From positions 2,406,501 through 2,470,500 of the forward strand of contig NZ_CP016353.1 of the NCBI RefSeq assembly GCF_002240355.1: a DNA stretch of 64,000 nt. The letters are read 5' to 3'. Positions 1 to 7,628 of this stretch are shown one piece after another. Numbering within the stretch: the stretch's first letter is position 1; each line of letters opens with the position of its first letter. The translations under genes and the position numbers were made by a program. Below the pieces are notes generated by a model that made no database searches, was not told the origin of the DNA, and saw nothing but the letters and a program-made list of their open reading frames with translations. This stretch comes from Prauserella marina (lineage in GTDB: Bacteria > Actinomycetota > Actinomycetes > Mycobacteriales > Pseudonocardiaceae).

Positions 1-111
1 CTCGACGATCCGCACACCCTCCGGCGTGACCAGCCGGTACTCGGTGTGGGTGTCCTTGTTCAGCGGAAGGACTTCGGTGTGCTGGAACGATGTGGTGGGA
101 GAAGAAGTCAC
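1..111 (-). CDS. class I fumarate hydratase, N-terminal fragment (partial)
   Basis: The first 37 codons of a minus-strand gene that runs off the left edge. The start is GTG at 111, with GGAG about nine bases upstream. The peptide contains EVLPLNKDTHTEYRLVTPEG, which resembles the N-terminus of actinobacterial class I (iron-sulfur, oxygen-sensitive) fumarate hydratases, where a LLPxGxDTTxYRLVTxEGV stretch opens the protein. If so, the product interconverts fumarate and malate in the TCA cycle. No catalytic or cluster-binding residues are in view, so the call rests on the N-terminal motif alone. It is divergent from nothing visible, and the next gene, sigB, lies upstream on the same strand. Confidence 0.55.
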   Translation of the reverse strand, partial: MTSSPTTSFQHTEVLPLNKDTHTEYRLVTPEGVRIVE

Positions 112-443
112 GGCTCGGGCTCCATCGCACGTGGTCAAAGGGAGTTCGACCGTACCGCGCCGCGAGCGGGCTCCGGTGGGGGTACCGGCTCCGCGCGACG
201 GAGATCACGACCGCGGCGCCACCGGCTTCGCGGGCTCACACGAGGAAGGCCGGGCCCACCCCGACGGGACCCGACCTTCCTGGGAAAGCGGCCGGTGCAC
301 CCCGGCACCTGCCGCGTGGCCAGTGCCTGTGGACCGCCGGTCAGCCTAAGCGCCGGTAGTCCATGTCTGCGGGTAGCCGGTGGCGGGCCGGTTAATCATC
401 CAGCCCGGGACGCGACCCTTGGTGCTGTCTCGGTTACCGGGTG
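112..443. other. intergenic gap, no gene seen
   Basis: This 332-bp stretch lies between the sigB stop and the start of the fumarase fragment, both on the minus strand. Short open frames cross it on both strands, but their composition is arginine- and proline-rich and they match nothing I know. It should hold the fumarase promoter and any sigB terminator. I could not identify a convincing hairpin or -10 box. Confidence 0.4.
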
Positions 444-1475
444 TCAGCTCGCGTAAGCGCGCAGCCGGTCGGCGCGCTCGCCCTGGCGCAGCTTCGACAT
501 GACCTCGCGCTCGATCTGGCGCACCCGCTCCCTTGAGAGGCCGAAGTGCTTGCCGATCTGGTCGAGCGTGCGCGGCTGTCCGTCGTCGAGGCCGTACCGC
601 AGCCTGATGACGTACTGCTCCCTGTCGTCGAGCGTGCCAAGTACCCGGCGCAGATCGTCCTGGAGCAGGCCGGAGATGACGGCGCTCTCGGCATCGGTCG
701 CCTCGGAGTCCTCGATGAAGTCGCCGAGCGGCGCGTCCTCCTCCGTGCCCACCGGCATGTCGAGGCTCACCGGATCGCGGGCGTGGTCGAGCAGGCTGGA
801 CACCTTCTCGGCCGCGATACCCGATTCCGAGGCAAGTTCCTCGTTGGTCGCCTCCCTGCCGAGCTGCTGGTGCAGGTCGCGCTTGATCCTCGCGAGCTTG
901 TTGACCTGCTCGACGAGATGCACCGGCAACCGGATGGTGCGGCCCTGGTCGGCCATGCCCCTCGTGATCGCCTGCCTGATCCACCAGGTGGCGTAGGTGG
1001 AGAACTTGAAGCCCTTCGAGTAGTCGAACTTCTCGACGGCGCGGATCAGGCCGAGGTTGCCCTCCTGGATCAGGTCGAGCAGCGGCATCCCGCGGCCGGT
1101 GTAGCGCTTGGCCAGCGACACCACGAGCCGCAGGTTCGCTTGCAAGAGGTGATTCTTGGCGTTGTGGCCGTCGCGGACGAGTGCCGACAGCTCGGCGCGC
1201 CGTGCGCGCGAGGGGTTCTCCTCCGTCTCCAGCATGTGCTGGGCGAACACCCCCGCCTCGATCCGCTTCGCGAGGTCGACCTCCTGGGCCGCCGTCAACA
1301 GCGCTGTCTTGCCGATGCCGTTGAGGTAGACGCGAACCAGGTCGGCGGCGGGGCCTTGTGCGTCGAGATCGGGCTCCTCGCTTGGCGCGGGGGCCACGTC
1401 ATCCGCGAGTGCGGCCATCGGGATGTCCCGCTCGCGGATTCCGCGGGCCTCACGATCGAGAGTCTGGACGGACAT
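444..1475 (-). CDS. sigB: principal-like sigma factor SigB (group 2)
   Basis: A 343-residue sigma-70 family protein, the size of mycobacterial SigB and much shorter than SigA in this window. Region 1.2 is around residues 45-75, region 2 around 110-190 ([42 protein letters not shown]), region 3 follows, and region 4 sits near the C-terminus with a helix-turn-helix ([11 protein letters not shown]). It lacks the long charged N-terminal extension of the primary factor. ATG is preceded by GGGGAGG. In mycobacteria SigB serves stationary-phase and stress transcription and is itself driven by ECF sigma factors. An ECF-type promoter sits upstream here at 1590-1615. The family call is firm; the physiological role is inferred from orthology. 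Confidence 0.93.
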   Translation of the reverse strand: MSVQTLDREARGIRERDIPMAALADDVAPAPSEEPDLDAQGPAADLVRVYLNGIGKTALLTAAQEVDLAKRIEAGVFAQHMLETEENPSRARRAELSALVRDGHNAKNHLLQANLRLVVSLAKRYTGRGMPLLDLIQEGNLGLIRAVEKFDYSKGFKFSTYATWWIRQAITRGMADQGRTIRLPVHLVEQVNKLARIKRDLHQQLGREATNEELASESGIAAEKVSSLLDHARDPVSLDMPVGTEEDAPLGDFIEDSEATDAESAVISGLLQDDLRRVLGTLDDREQYVIRLRYGLDDGQPRTLDQIGKHFGLSRERVRQIEREVMSKLRQGERADRLRAYAS

Positions 1476-1589
1476 TCTGCCTCCCCGGTCAACGGGCTGA
1501 CGTGAGGCGTGCTCACGCCTGCGTTGCGCTCGTGTACCCGGCCTGTGGAACCCGGCACTCGAAACCGGCTTACGCCAGTCATCGGGAAT

Positions 1590-1615
1590 AACGTCACCGG
1601 GGCCGGAAACGTTCC
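1590..1615 (-). promoter_or_regulatory. ECF-sigma (SigE/SigH/SigR-type) promoter of sigB
   Basis: Read on the minus strand, GGGAAC (GGAAC at 1615-1611) is followed after exactly 18 bases by GTT at 1592-1590. This matches the GGAAC/T-N18-GTT form used by actinobacterial envelope- and redox-stress ECF sigma factors. The transcript would start near 1580 and carry roughly a 100-base leader before the sigB ATG. The motif is seen directly; which ECF factor reads it is inference. Confidence 0.6.
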
Positions 1616-1742
1616 CGGCATCGCCACGTTGTTGAGCTGCTCACGACTCGCGACTCTCAAGTAACGCTGAGCTTGTCTCCGACCGATTGTCATGGGCCGC
1701 CTGTGCGTTATGTGGTCAGTGAGGCTGTTTTCTTTACCTGGT

Positions 1743-2168
1743 CTAAACCTCGATCATGACCGTGAAGGGGCCGTCGTTGACGCTGTGCACGGCCATCATC
1801 GCACCGAACCGGCCGGTTTCGACGGTGGCACCGCGCAGCCGGAGTTCGGTCACGACGGCGGTCACCAGTTCCTCCGCGTGCTCCGGCTTCGCCGCCGCGG
1901 TCCACGATGGACGCCTGCCCTTCCGGGTGTCGCCGTACAACGTGAACTGGCTGACGACGAGCAGTGGTGCATGCGCGCTCGCGCATGATTGTTCGTCGCG
2001 AAGGATGCGCAGTTCGTGCAGTTTGCGGGCCATCGTCCCGGCTTTGTCCGCGGTGTCGTCGGTGTGAATTCCCAGTAATACCAACAAGCCCTGTCGTTCG
2101 ATCGCGCCGACGACCGTTCCCTCGACCGTCACGCTGGCTTCGCTGACTCGTGCCGCGACCGCCCTCAT
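1743..2168 (-). CDS. dtd: D-aminoacyl-tRNA deacylase
   Basis: A 141-residue protein with the full Dtd fold: the N-terminal MRAVAARVSEASVTV start, the SQFTLYGDTRKGRRPSW active-site block around residues 73-89, and the C-terminal NDGPFTVMIEV, which carries the family's GPVT-like motif as GPFT. It hydrolyses D-aminoacyl-tRNA (and achiral mischarged Gly-tRNA) in the cytoplasm. The ATG overlaps the stop of the upstream methyltransferase gene as ATGA (2165-2168), so the two are translationally coupled. The extended open frame further upstream belongs to that other gene. Length matches the family. Confidence 0.92.
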   Translation of the reverse strand: MRAVAARVSEASVTVEGTVVGAIERQGLLVLLGIHTDDTADKAGTMARKLHELRILRDEQSCASAHAPLLVVSQFTLYGDTRKGRRPSWTAAAKPEHAEELVTAVVTELRLRGATVETGRFGAMMAVHSVNDGPFTVMIEV

Positions 2169-3676
2169 CCACCGTGCTCCGGCTGATCGTGGGGAACGAG
2201 CATGCCGTGCCGCACCAGTTCCCCGACGACCGGCAGCGCCGCCGCCGTCAATTCGTCGGTGGCCACGCCGTGTGCCATGGCAAGCAGGCCGAGCAGATCG
2301 GACAGCGGGAGCAGGCCCCTGCACCCCGCGAGCAACGCGGTCGTCAGTTCGTCGGCCTCGTGCTGCCAGCCCGGCCCGTCCGTGCGATGCAGCCTGCGAA
2401 TCGTCGTGGCCCAGCCCTCGTCGCCCGGTTCCGAAATTTGTTCCAGCACCACGCTGTCGGGCACCCGGAAGGTCTGCTCGGCGAGATTCGCGCCGTGCGC
2501 CCGCAACCAGTCGACGCGATCGAGCCAGCCGGCCGCCTCGCCGCCGAGCGGATCGTCGTAGGCGTGCCGCAGGTCCTCGCACACGATGGCGGGCACGGAA
2601 TCGGTCCTGCGCAACGTGACGAACCCGAAGCCGACGCCCTCGACGTCGTTGTCGGCGAACCAGTCCAGCCACGCGCCCGCCTTGGCCTTGCCCTCGTTCG
2701 AGTGGGGGTCGATGCCCGCGTCCCGCAACCAGGTCCCCACATAGAGGGCGGGCTCGGCGACGTCGCGCTGGACGAACCACGCGTCGGTACCGGCCGGCAG
2801 CCAGCGGCTCACCCGGTCGGCCCAGTCCTCGCCCGCACGGTGCAGCCACGAGGCCAGCACGTGCCCTGTTCCTCCCTCGGTGAGGAAACCGGGGAGCTGG
2901 CGCACCACCAGCGCGCTCGCGTCGTCACCGGCCAGGCCGGAATCGCGGTAGACGTAATCGACCCTCGCCGGGCCGACCACGAAAGGAGGGTTGCAGACGA
3001 TTTGGTCGAATCGCCGCCTCGCCACCGGCGCGAACCACTCGCCGCGCAGCGACTCGACATCCAGTTCGTTGAGCCGGAACGTCGCCCCCGCCAGCCGCAG
3101 CGCCCGTTCCGACACGTCCGTGGCGGTGACCCGCCGCGCGTGCCTCGCCGCGTGCAACGCCTGCACCCCGTTGCCGGTACCGAGGTCGAGCAGGGAGCCG
3201 ACCGGCCGCCTGCTGGTGGCCCTGATGAGGCTCAGCGAGGCGTGGCCGACCCCGAGTACGTGGTCCTCGGTGACGGGGCGGCCGAGCTGGTCGGAGTCGA
3301 GGTCGGAGACGACCCACCAGCTGCCCTGCTCGTCGCCGTGGGGGCGCACGTCGAGCGCGGCCCGCAGTCCGGTGCCCTCACCGGCGCGGAGCAGCCCGGC
3401 CTCGACGGCCTCGCCGACCCCGAGCGGGCCGAGCGCTGTCGCGACGGCGTCCTCCCGTTCGGTCTCGCCGAGCAGGAACAGCCGGATCAGCGTGCCGAGG
3501 TCGCCGGCGTCGAGGCTCGCCCTGTGGGCTGGCACCGGCTCGCCCCTTCCCAGCGCCGCGTGCGCGGAGGAGCCGAGCGCGGTCAGCACGCCGTCGGCGT
3601 CGTAGTCCGCGTCCTGGAACGCCGTCCGCAGCTTGGCGCACACCTCGGCGGAAAGGGCTGGAAGTTCACTGTTCAC
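2165..3676 (-). CDS. class I SAM-dependent methyltransferase (HemK-like core)
   Basis: A 503-residue protein with a central SAM-binding domain: LLDLGTGNGVQAL (motif I) near residue 165, TATDVSERAL (motif II), and the catalytic-type NPPF in QIVCNPPFVVGP near residue 230. NPPF/NPPY is typical of enzymes that methylate an exocyclic or amide nitrogen. The flanking N- and C-terminal regions are actinobacterial-specific and resemble the uncharacterised methyltransferases with DUF7059/DUF7782-type annotation. The substrate is unknown. Start is GTG at 3676 with no clear ribosome site. It forms an ATGA-coupled pair with dtd, which hints at an RNA or translation role, but that is only inference. Confidence 0.8.
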   Translation of the reverse strand: MNSELPALSAEVCAKLRTAFQDADYDADGVLTALGSSAHAALGRGEPVPAHRASLDAGDLGTLIRLFLLGETEREDAVATALGPLGVGEAVEAGLLRAGEGTGLRAALDVRPHGDEQGSWWVVSDLDSDQLGRPVTEDHVLGVGHASLSLIRATSRRPVGSLLDLGTGNGVQALHAARHARRVTATDVSERALRLAGATFRLNELDVESLRGEWFAPVARRRFDQIVCNPPFVVGPARVDYVYRDSGLAGDDASALVVRQLPGFLTEGGTGHVLASWLHRAGEDWADRVSRWLPAGTDAWFVQRDVAEPALYVGTWLRDAGIDPHSNEGKAKAGAWLDWFADNDVEGVGFGFVTLRRTDSVPAIVCEDLRHAYDDPLGGEAAGWLDRVDWLRAHGANLAEQTFRVPDSVVLEQISEPGDEGWATTIRRLHRTDGPGWQHEADELTTALLAGCRGLLPLSDLLGLLAMAHGVATDELTAAALPVVGELVRHGMLVPHDQPEHGG

Positions 3677-3727
3677 GGTGGGTCATGTTCCCATGCGCGG
3701 GGTTGCCGCCCGTGGTCAGATGGTCCG

Positions 3728-5011
3728 GTGAACACCGAAAGCGTGGCGGCGGTCACGGCCCGTCTCGACAGCGAACCCGGCTTCCTCGCCGATCTGGAAG
3801 CGCTCTACACCGACCTGCACCGCCATCCCGAACTCGGCTTCGCCGAGACGCGCACGGCGCGGGTACTCGCCGACCGGCTCACCTCGGCGGGCTACGAGGT
3901 GCACACCGGCATCGGCGGCACCGGCGTGCTCGGCGTGCTGCGTAACGGCGAAGGCCCTGCCGTGCTGCTGCGCGCCGACATCGACGCGCTCCCGGTCGAG
4001 GAGCGCACCGGCCTGCCCTACGCCAGCACCGCGCGCGCGGTGGACGCCGAAGGCAGGGACGTGGCCGTCATGCACGCGTGCGGCCACGACATGCACGCCA
4101 CGTGGTTGTCCGGTGCCGCCGCGTTGCTCGCCGAGTCGCGCGAGGCATGGTCGGGCACCGTGCTCGCGGTGTTCCAGCCCGCGGAGGAAGGCGGTTCCGG
4201 CGCGGCGGCGATGGTCGCGGACGGTCTCTTCGACGTCGCCGGTACCCCTGACGTCGTGCTGGGCCAGCACGTCACCCCAGGACCGGCGGGCTGGGTGCTG
4301 ACCAGGCCGGGACCGCTCATGGCGGGAACCGACGCGATGCGGGTGACCTTGCACGGAAGGGGAGGGCACGGCTCGCGGCCGGAGACCACGGTCGATCCCG
4401 TCGTGCTCGCCGCCTCGGTCGTCCAGCGGTTGCAGACCATCGTCTCCCGCGAACTCGCCGCGACCGATTCGGCCGTGCTGACCGTTGGTTCGCTGCATGC
4501 GGGCACCGCGCACAACGTCATCGCCGACGAGGCCACGATGGAGATCAACGTGCGCACGTTCGACGCGGCGGTGCGCACGAGGGTGCTCGCCGCGATCGAA
4601 CGCATCGTCAAGGCCGAGTCGGAGGCGTCGGCCGCTCCGGCGCCACCCGACATCGTCGAACTGGCCACGTTTCCCGTGCTTGCCAACGACGAACAGGCCA
4701 CGGCGCGGGTCAGGGAAGCGTTCACCGGGCACTTCCCGCACGGTGACGTATGGGACGCGCCGCTGGTGACCGGCAGCGAGGACTTCGGCGAACTCGCCGC
4801 GGCCGCGCAGGTGCCATCGGTCTTCTGGCTCGTCGGTGGCATGGACAAGCGCGAGGTGCTGGAGGCGATGGGAGCGGGACGGTTCGAAACGGACATTCCC
4901 TCCAATCACTCGTCGTTGTTCGCTCCGGTCATCCATCCCACCCTGCGTACCGGGGTCGAAACGCTCGTCGTCGCCGCGCTGGAATGGCTCGGCTCCCCGC
5001 CTGTCGGCTGA
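3728..5011 (+). CDS. M20-family amidohydrolase / N-acyl amino acid hydrolase
   Basis: A 427-residue M20D peptidase-like metal hydrolase. DLHRHPELGF opens the fold near residue 30. The metal site includes HACGHDMH at 116-123 and the Glu pair in FQPAEEGG near 153, with a dimerisation domain (GRGGHGSRPE) in the middle and NHSS near the C-terminus. Members hydrolyse N-acyl or amide bonds of amino acids (hippurate, IAA conjugates, N-acetyl-diaminopimelate relatives); the substrate here is unknown. The GTG start at 3728 was chosen because the longer open frame upstream is the reverse complement of the methyltransferase gene. It is divergent from that gene with 51 bp between. Confidence 0.85.
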   Translation: MNTESVAAVTARLDSEPGFLADLEALYTDLHRHPELGFAETRTARVLADRLTSAGYEVHTGIGGTGVLGVLRNGEGPAVLLRADIDALPVEERTGLPYASTARAVDAEGRDVAVMHACGHDMHATWLSGAAALLAESREAWSGTVLAVFQPAEEGGSGAAAMVADGLFDVAGTPDVVLGQHVTPGPAGWVLTRPGPLMAGTDAMRVTLHGRGGHGSRPETTVDPVVLAASVVQRLQTIVSRELAATDSAVLTVGSLHAGTAHNVIADEATMEINVRTFDAAVRTRVLAAIERIVKAESEASAAPAPPDIVELATFPVLANDEQATARVREAFTGHFPHGDVWDAPLVTGSEDFGELAAAAQVPSVFWLVGGMDKREVLEAMGAGRFETDIPSNHSSLFAPVIHPTLRTGVETLVVAALEWLGSPPVG

Positions 5012-5103
5012 GATCGCGGAGTGGGAGGATGAAAGGTGGCGATCGCTGCGAGAGGTGCGGCGGCACCGGTGGGCTCCTTGAACGGAACACGGAGGTGGAG
5101 CCG

Positions 5104-5418
5104 GTGAGCGAGCACGAGAAGAACGCGGACCCGGTGTTGATCACCGAGGCGGCACCGTCCTACGACGACGAGCTGGCCGCAAGGAAGCGCAAGTACATCC
5201 TGACCATGGGCATGCGCTTCCCGTGCATCATTCTCGCCGGGATCTTCTACCACACGTGGTGGCTCGCGCTGGCCTTGCTCGTACTGTCCATTCCACTGCC
5301 GTGGATCGCGGTGCTCGTCGCCAACGACCGGCCGCCTCGCAAGTCGGAGAAGGTCAGCAGGTACCAGCGGGAGACGCACAAGCTCGACAGCGCCGAGCAC
5401 CGCACGATCGACGGTTGA
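5104..5418 (+). CDS. DUF3099 small membrane protein
   Basis: About 104 residues. A short N-terminal cytoplasmic part contains PVLITEAAPSYDDELAARKR, the signature of the DUF3099 family, followed by two membrane segments (FPCIILAGIFYHTWWLALALL and the next hydrophobic run) and a basic tail. The GTG at 5104 is preceded by GGAGGTGGAG, which decides the start over an ATG at 5029. The family is confined to actinobacteria and is encoded near sigB in mycobacteria (Rv2709), as here. Function is not known. Confidence 0.8.
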   Translation: MSEHEKNADPVLITEAAPSYDDELAARKRKYILTMGMRFPCIILAGIFYHTWWLALALLVLSIPLPWIAVLVANDRPPRKSEKVSRYQRETHKLDSAEHRTIDG

Positions 5419-5426
5419 CTCCGCCG

Positions 5427-6308
5427 TCAGCGCTGCCGGCGCTGTGGTTGCGCGCCGATCACGCTGACCGCGCGGGTGCCGAGCGCCACCCCGGACCGCA
5501 AACTGTCCACAGTGGATTTACCGTGCAGCCACGCGCTCAGCAGGCCCGCGTTGAACGCGTCGCCCGCACCGGTGCTGTCGACGCAGTCCACCCGCTCGGC
5601 TTCGACGGAGACGACCTCGTCGGCGCCGATCCAGGTCGCGCCCGCGAATCCGGAGGTCACCACGACGGCGCCGACCGTGCCGAGCAACCGCCGCGCATCG
5701 GCTGGGCCCGGGGAACCGGCGAGCGCGGCCAGCTCCACCTCGTTGGGCAGCAGCAGGTCCACGCCCTCGATGTCGGCGAGGAACGCGGCCGGATCGGTGA
5801 GCAACGCCGCCGACTGCGGGTCGACCGACGTGCTCAGTCCCGCCGCTCGCGCGGCGTGAAGCGCCGCGAGTCCCGCTGGACGGGACGAGGGGTCGAGCAG
5901 GACGTATCCGGAAAGGTGCAGGTGGGCAGCCCCTTCCAGGGCCGAGGAGGTGATGTCGGCTTCGGCGAGCCGCTTGTTCGCTCCCCGGTCGGGCAGCATG
6001 CTGCGCTGGCCGTTCTCGTCGACGAGCACGATGACACAGCACGTCGCCTCGTCGGGGTCGGCCGCGAAGGCACAGTCGACACCGGCGGCCTCCAGTTCGG
6101 CGCGCATCATGCGCCCGCCCGCGTCGTCGCCGACCCGCGCCACCAGCGTCGGGGCCGTTCCCGCCTCGGCAAGCCACAACGCCGTGTTGGCCCCGGCCCC
6201 TCCACCTGCCAGCCGCACCGTCGCCCTCGTGTCGCCTCCGTGCACGACGGGGCCGTCGTGCCTGGCGACCACGTCGAGCCCCGCGTCGCCGACGACGACC
6301 ACCTTCAC
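5427..6308 (-). CDS. psuK: PfkB-family sugar kinase, probable pseudouridine kinase
   Basis: A 293-residue ribokinase-fold protein. GGGAGANTALWLA near residue 36 is the first PfkB signature, and DSTGAGDAFNAGLL near residue 240 is the second, with the catalytic Asp. It would phosphorylate pseudouridine to pseudouridine 5'-phosphate in the cytoplasm. The specificity is inferred from its neighbour: the gene starts (GTG) inside the stop of psuG, sharing GTGA at 6305-6308, and the psuG product cleaves the product of this kinase. On sequence alone ribokinase or another nucleoside kinase would also be possible. Confidence 0.82.
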   Translation of the reverse strand: MKVVVVGDAGLDVVARHDGPVVHGGDTRATVRLAGGGAGANTALWLAEAGTAPTLVARVGDDAGGRMMRAELEAAGVDCAFAADPDEATCCVIVLVDENGQRSMLPDRGANKRLAEADITSSALEGAAHLHLSGYVLLDPSSRPAGLAALHAARAAGLSTSVDPQSAALLTDPAAFLADIEGVDLLLPNEVELAALAGSPGPADARRLLGTVGAVVVTSGFAGATWIGADEVVSVEAERVDCVDSTGAGDAFNAGLLSAWLHGKSTVDSLRSGVALGTRAVSVIGAQPQRRQR

Positions 6309-7234
6309 GAGGCCAGCTCCACGGCCACCCGCGCGGCCAGCTCGACGTTGGACACCACGAGGTCCTCGTTGGCGTCGAGGCTCACGCCCTCGCTCGCGGT
6401 GTGGAAGTGTTCCAGCAGAACCGGGGTCACGTCGGAACCGTGCACGTCGCGGGCGCGCAGCAGTTCCAGTCCTTCCGCGAGCAGCCGGTCGTGCAGTTCA
6501 CGGTCCATTTCGGACTTCGCGGGAATCGGATTGGCCAGCAGGACCCCGGAATCGGCGAAATGCCGGTGTGCCCTCACGACGTCGGCGACCTGCGAGGGCT
6601 CGTCCACCCTGCGCGGTACCGGAACTCCGGAGGAGCGCAGATAGAAGCTGGGGAAGTCGTCGGTGCGGTAGCCGAGCACCGGCACCGAATTGGTCTCAAG
6701 CACCTCAAGGGTCGCCTCGATGTCGAGGATCGACTTCATCCCCGAGCACACCACCAGCACCGGGATCCGTTCCAGCGCACCGAGATCGGCCGAGACGTCC
6801 CACGTCGCCGTCGTGCCGGGCAGCGGGTGGTGCACACCGCCGAGCCCGCCCGTGCCGAACACCTTGATACCGGCCGCGTTGGCCAGCGCGGAGGTGGAGG
6901 CCACCGTCGTGGCGCCGGACCGGCCGAGCGCGATCGCGGGCCCCAGATCGCGCAGCGACAGCTTGTCGAGGTCGGCGCCGGGTTCGCACAGCCGTTCCAG
7001 CTGTCCGGCCGAGAGTCCCACGAGTGCCTGGCCGTCGAGTACCGCGATCGTCGCCGGGATCGCGCCCTGCTCGCGCACGGTGCGCTCCAGCCGGTGGGCG
7101 ACCTCCAGGTTGCGGCCGGGAGGAAGACCGTGGGAGAGCAACGTGCTTTCGAGTGCGACGACCGCCCTCTCCTCGGCCAGCGCGTCGGCGACCTCGGCCG
7201 ACATGGCGAGGAGCGGGAGTTGAGAGCTGATCAT
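6305..7234 (-). CDS. psuG: pseudouridine-5'-phosphate glycosidase
   Basis: About 309 residues covering the whole IndA/PsuG family: VALESTLLSHGLPPGRNLE near the N-terminus, PATIAVLDGQ, the TTVASTSALANAAGIKVFGTGGLGGVH core, DISADL-like DVSADL, and VCSGMKSILDIEATLE. It splits pseudouridine 5'-phosphate into uracil and ribose 5-phosphate using a Mn-dependent Lys mechanism. The start was set at ATG 7234 (MISSQLPLL) with AGGA upstream; an in-frame extension to 7306 lacks support. It is the first gene of a two-gene operon with psuK and lets the cell recycle C-nucleosides from RNA turnover. Confidence 0.93.
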   Translation of the reverse strand: MISSQLPLLAMSAEVADALAEERAVVALESTLLSHGLPPGRNLEVAHRLERTVREQGAIPATIAVLDGQALVGLSAGQLERLCEPGADLDKLSLRDLGPAIALGRSGATTVASTSALANAAGIKVFGTGGLGGVHHPLPGTTATWDVSADLGALERIPVLVVCSGMKSILDIEATLEVLETNSVPVLGYRTDDFPSFYLRSSGVPVPRRVDEPSQVADVVRAHRHFADSGVLLANPIPAKSEMDRELHDRLLAEGLELLRARDVHGSDVTPVLLEHFHTASEGVSLDANEDLVVSNVELAARVAVELAS

Positions 7235-7307
7235 GAGTAGGCATCCTCGCTTACCAGTGGCTTGGGCAGTGCCGGTGGGTCGCTCCACCGTGTCCGTTTT
7301 GTGCATA

Positions 7308-7327
7308 CCGTGACCGGGTGGTCACGG
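7308..7327. repeat. inverted repeat between psuG and DUF3039
   Basis: CCGTGACC (7308-7315), a GGGT spacer, and GGTCACGG (7320-7327) form a perfect 8-bp inverted repeat in the divergent region between psuG (start 7234) and the DUF3039 gene (start 7377). It could be an operator for either gene or a small hairpin in the psuG leader. No partner regulator is encoded next to it. Confidence 0.45.
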
Positions 7328-7376
7328 CCGCGGGATGTCGTGTGGCCGCGCCCGGCCATGCGGCATCATGGAGGGC

Positions 7377-7628
7377 GTGAGTACGCAGACATTGCCAGAG
7401 GTCGACACGCGCCCTGAGGGCACCGACGTCACCGACGACGACGCCCCCAAGATGTTCCACTACGTGCGCAAGAACAAGATCGCGGAAAGCGCGGTCACGG
7501 GCACGCACGTGGTGGCCCTGTGCGGTGAGGTGTTTCCGGTGACCAAGTCGCCGAAGCCCGGATCGCCGGTGTGCCCTGACTGCAAGAAGATCTACGAGGG
7601 TATGCCACCCGGCGGGGGCGACGAATAA
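7377..7628 (+). CDS. DUF3039 zinc-ribbon-like small protein
   Basis: About 83 residues from GTG 7377 (MSTQTLPE-type start). The conserved part reads KMFHYVRKNKIAESAVTGTH, then VVALCGEVFPVTKSPKPGSPVCPDCKKIYE. One Cys in ALCGE plus the CPDC pair could bind zinc. The family is actinobacterial and of unknown function; the mycobacterial ortholog lies next to the YihY gene and sigB, as here. An ATG at 7368 in frame is an alternative start but has no ribosome site. The 3' end overlaps the convergent YihY gene by 37 bp. Confidence 0.8.
   Translation: MSTQTLPEVDTRPEGTDVTDDDAPKMFHYVRKNKIAESAVTGTHVVALCGEVFPVTKSPKPGSPVCPDCKKIYEGMPPGGGDE

Noticed and set aside
2150-5011. A 953-residue plus-strand open frame covering the methyltransferase region
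   Set aside because: Its first half is the reverse complement of the methyltransferase and is Arg/Pro/Gly-rich without domains; only the M20 hydrolase from 3728 is real.
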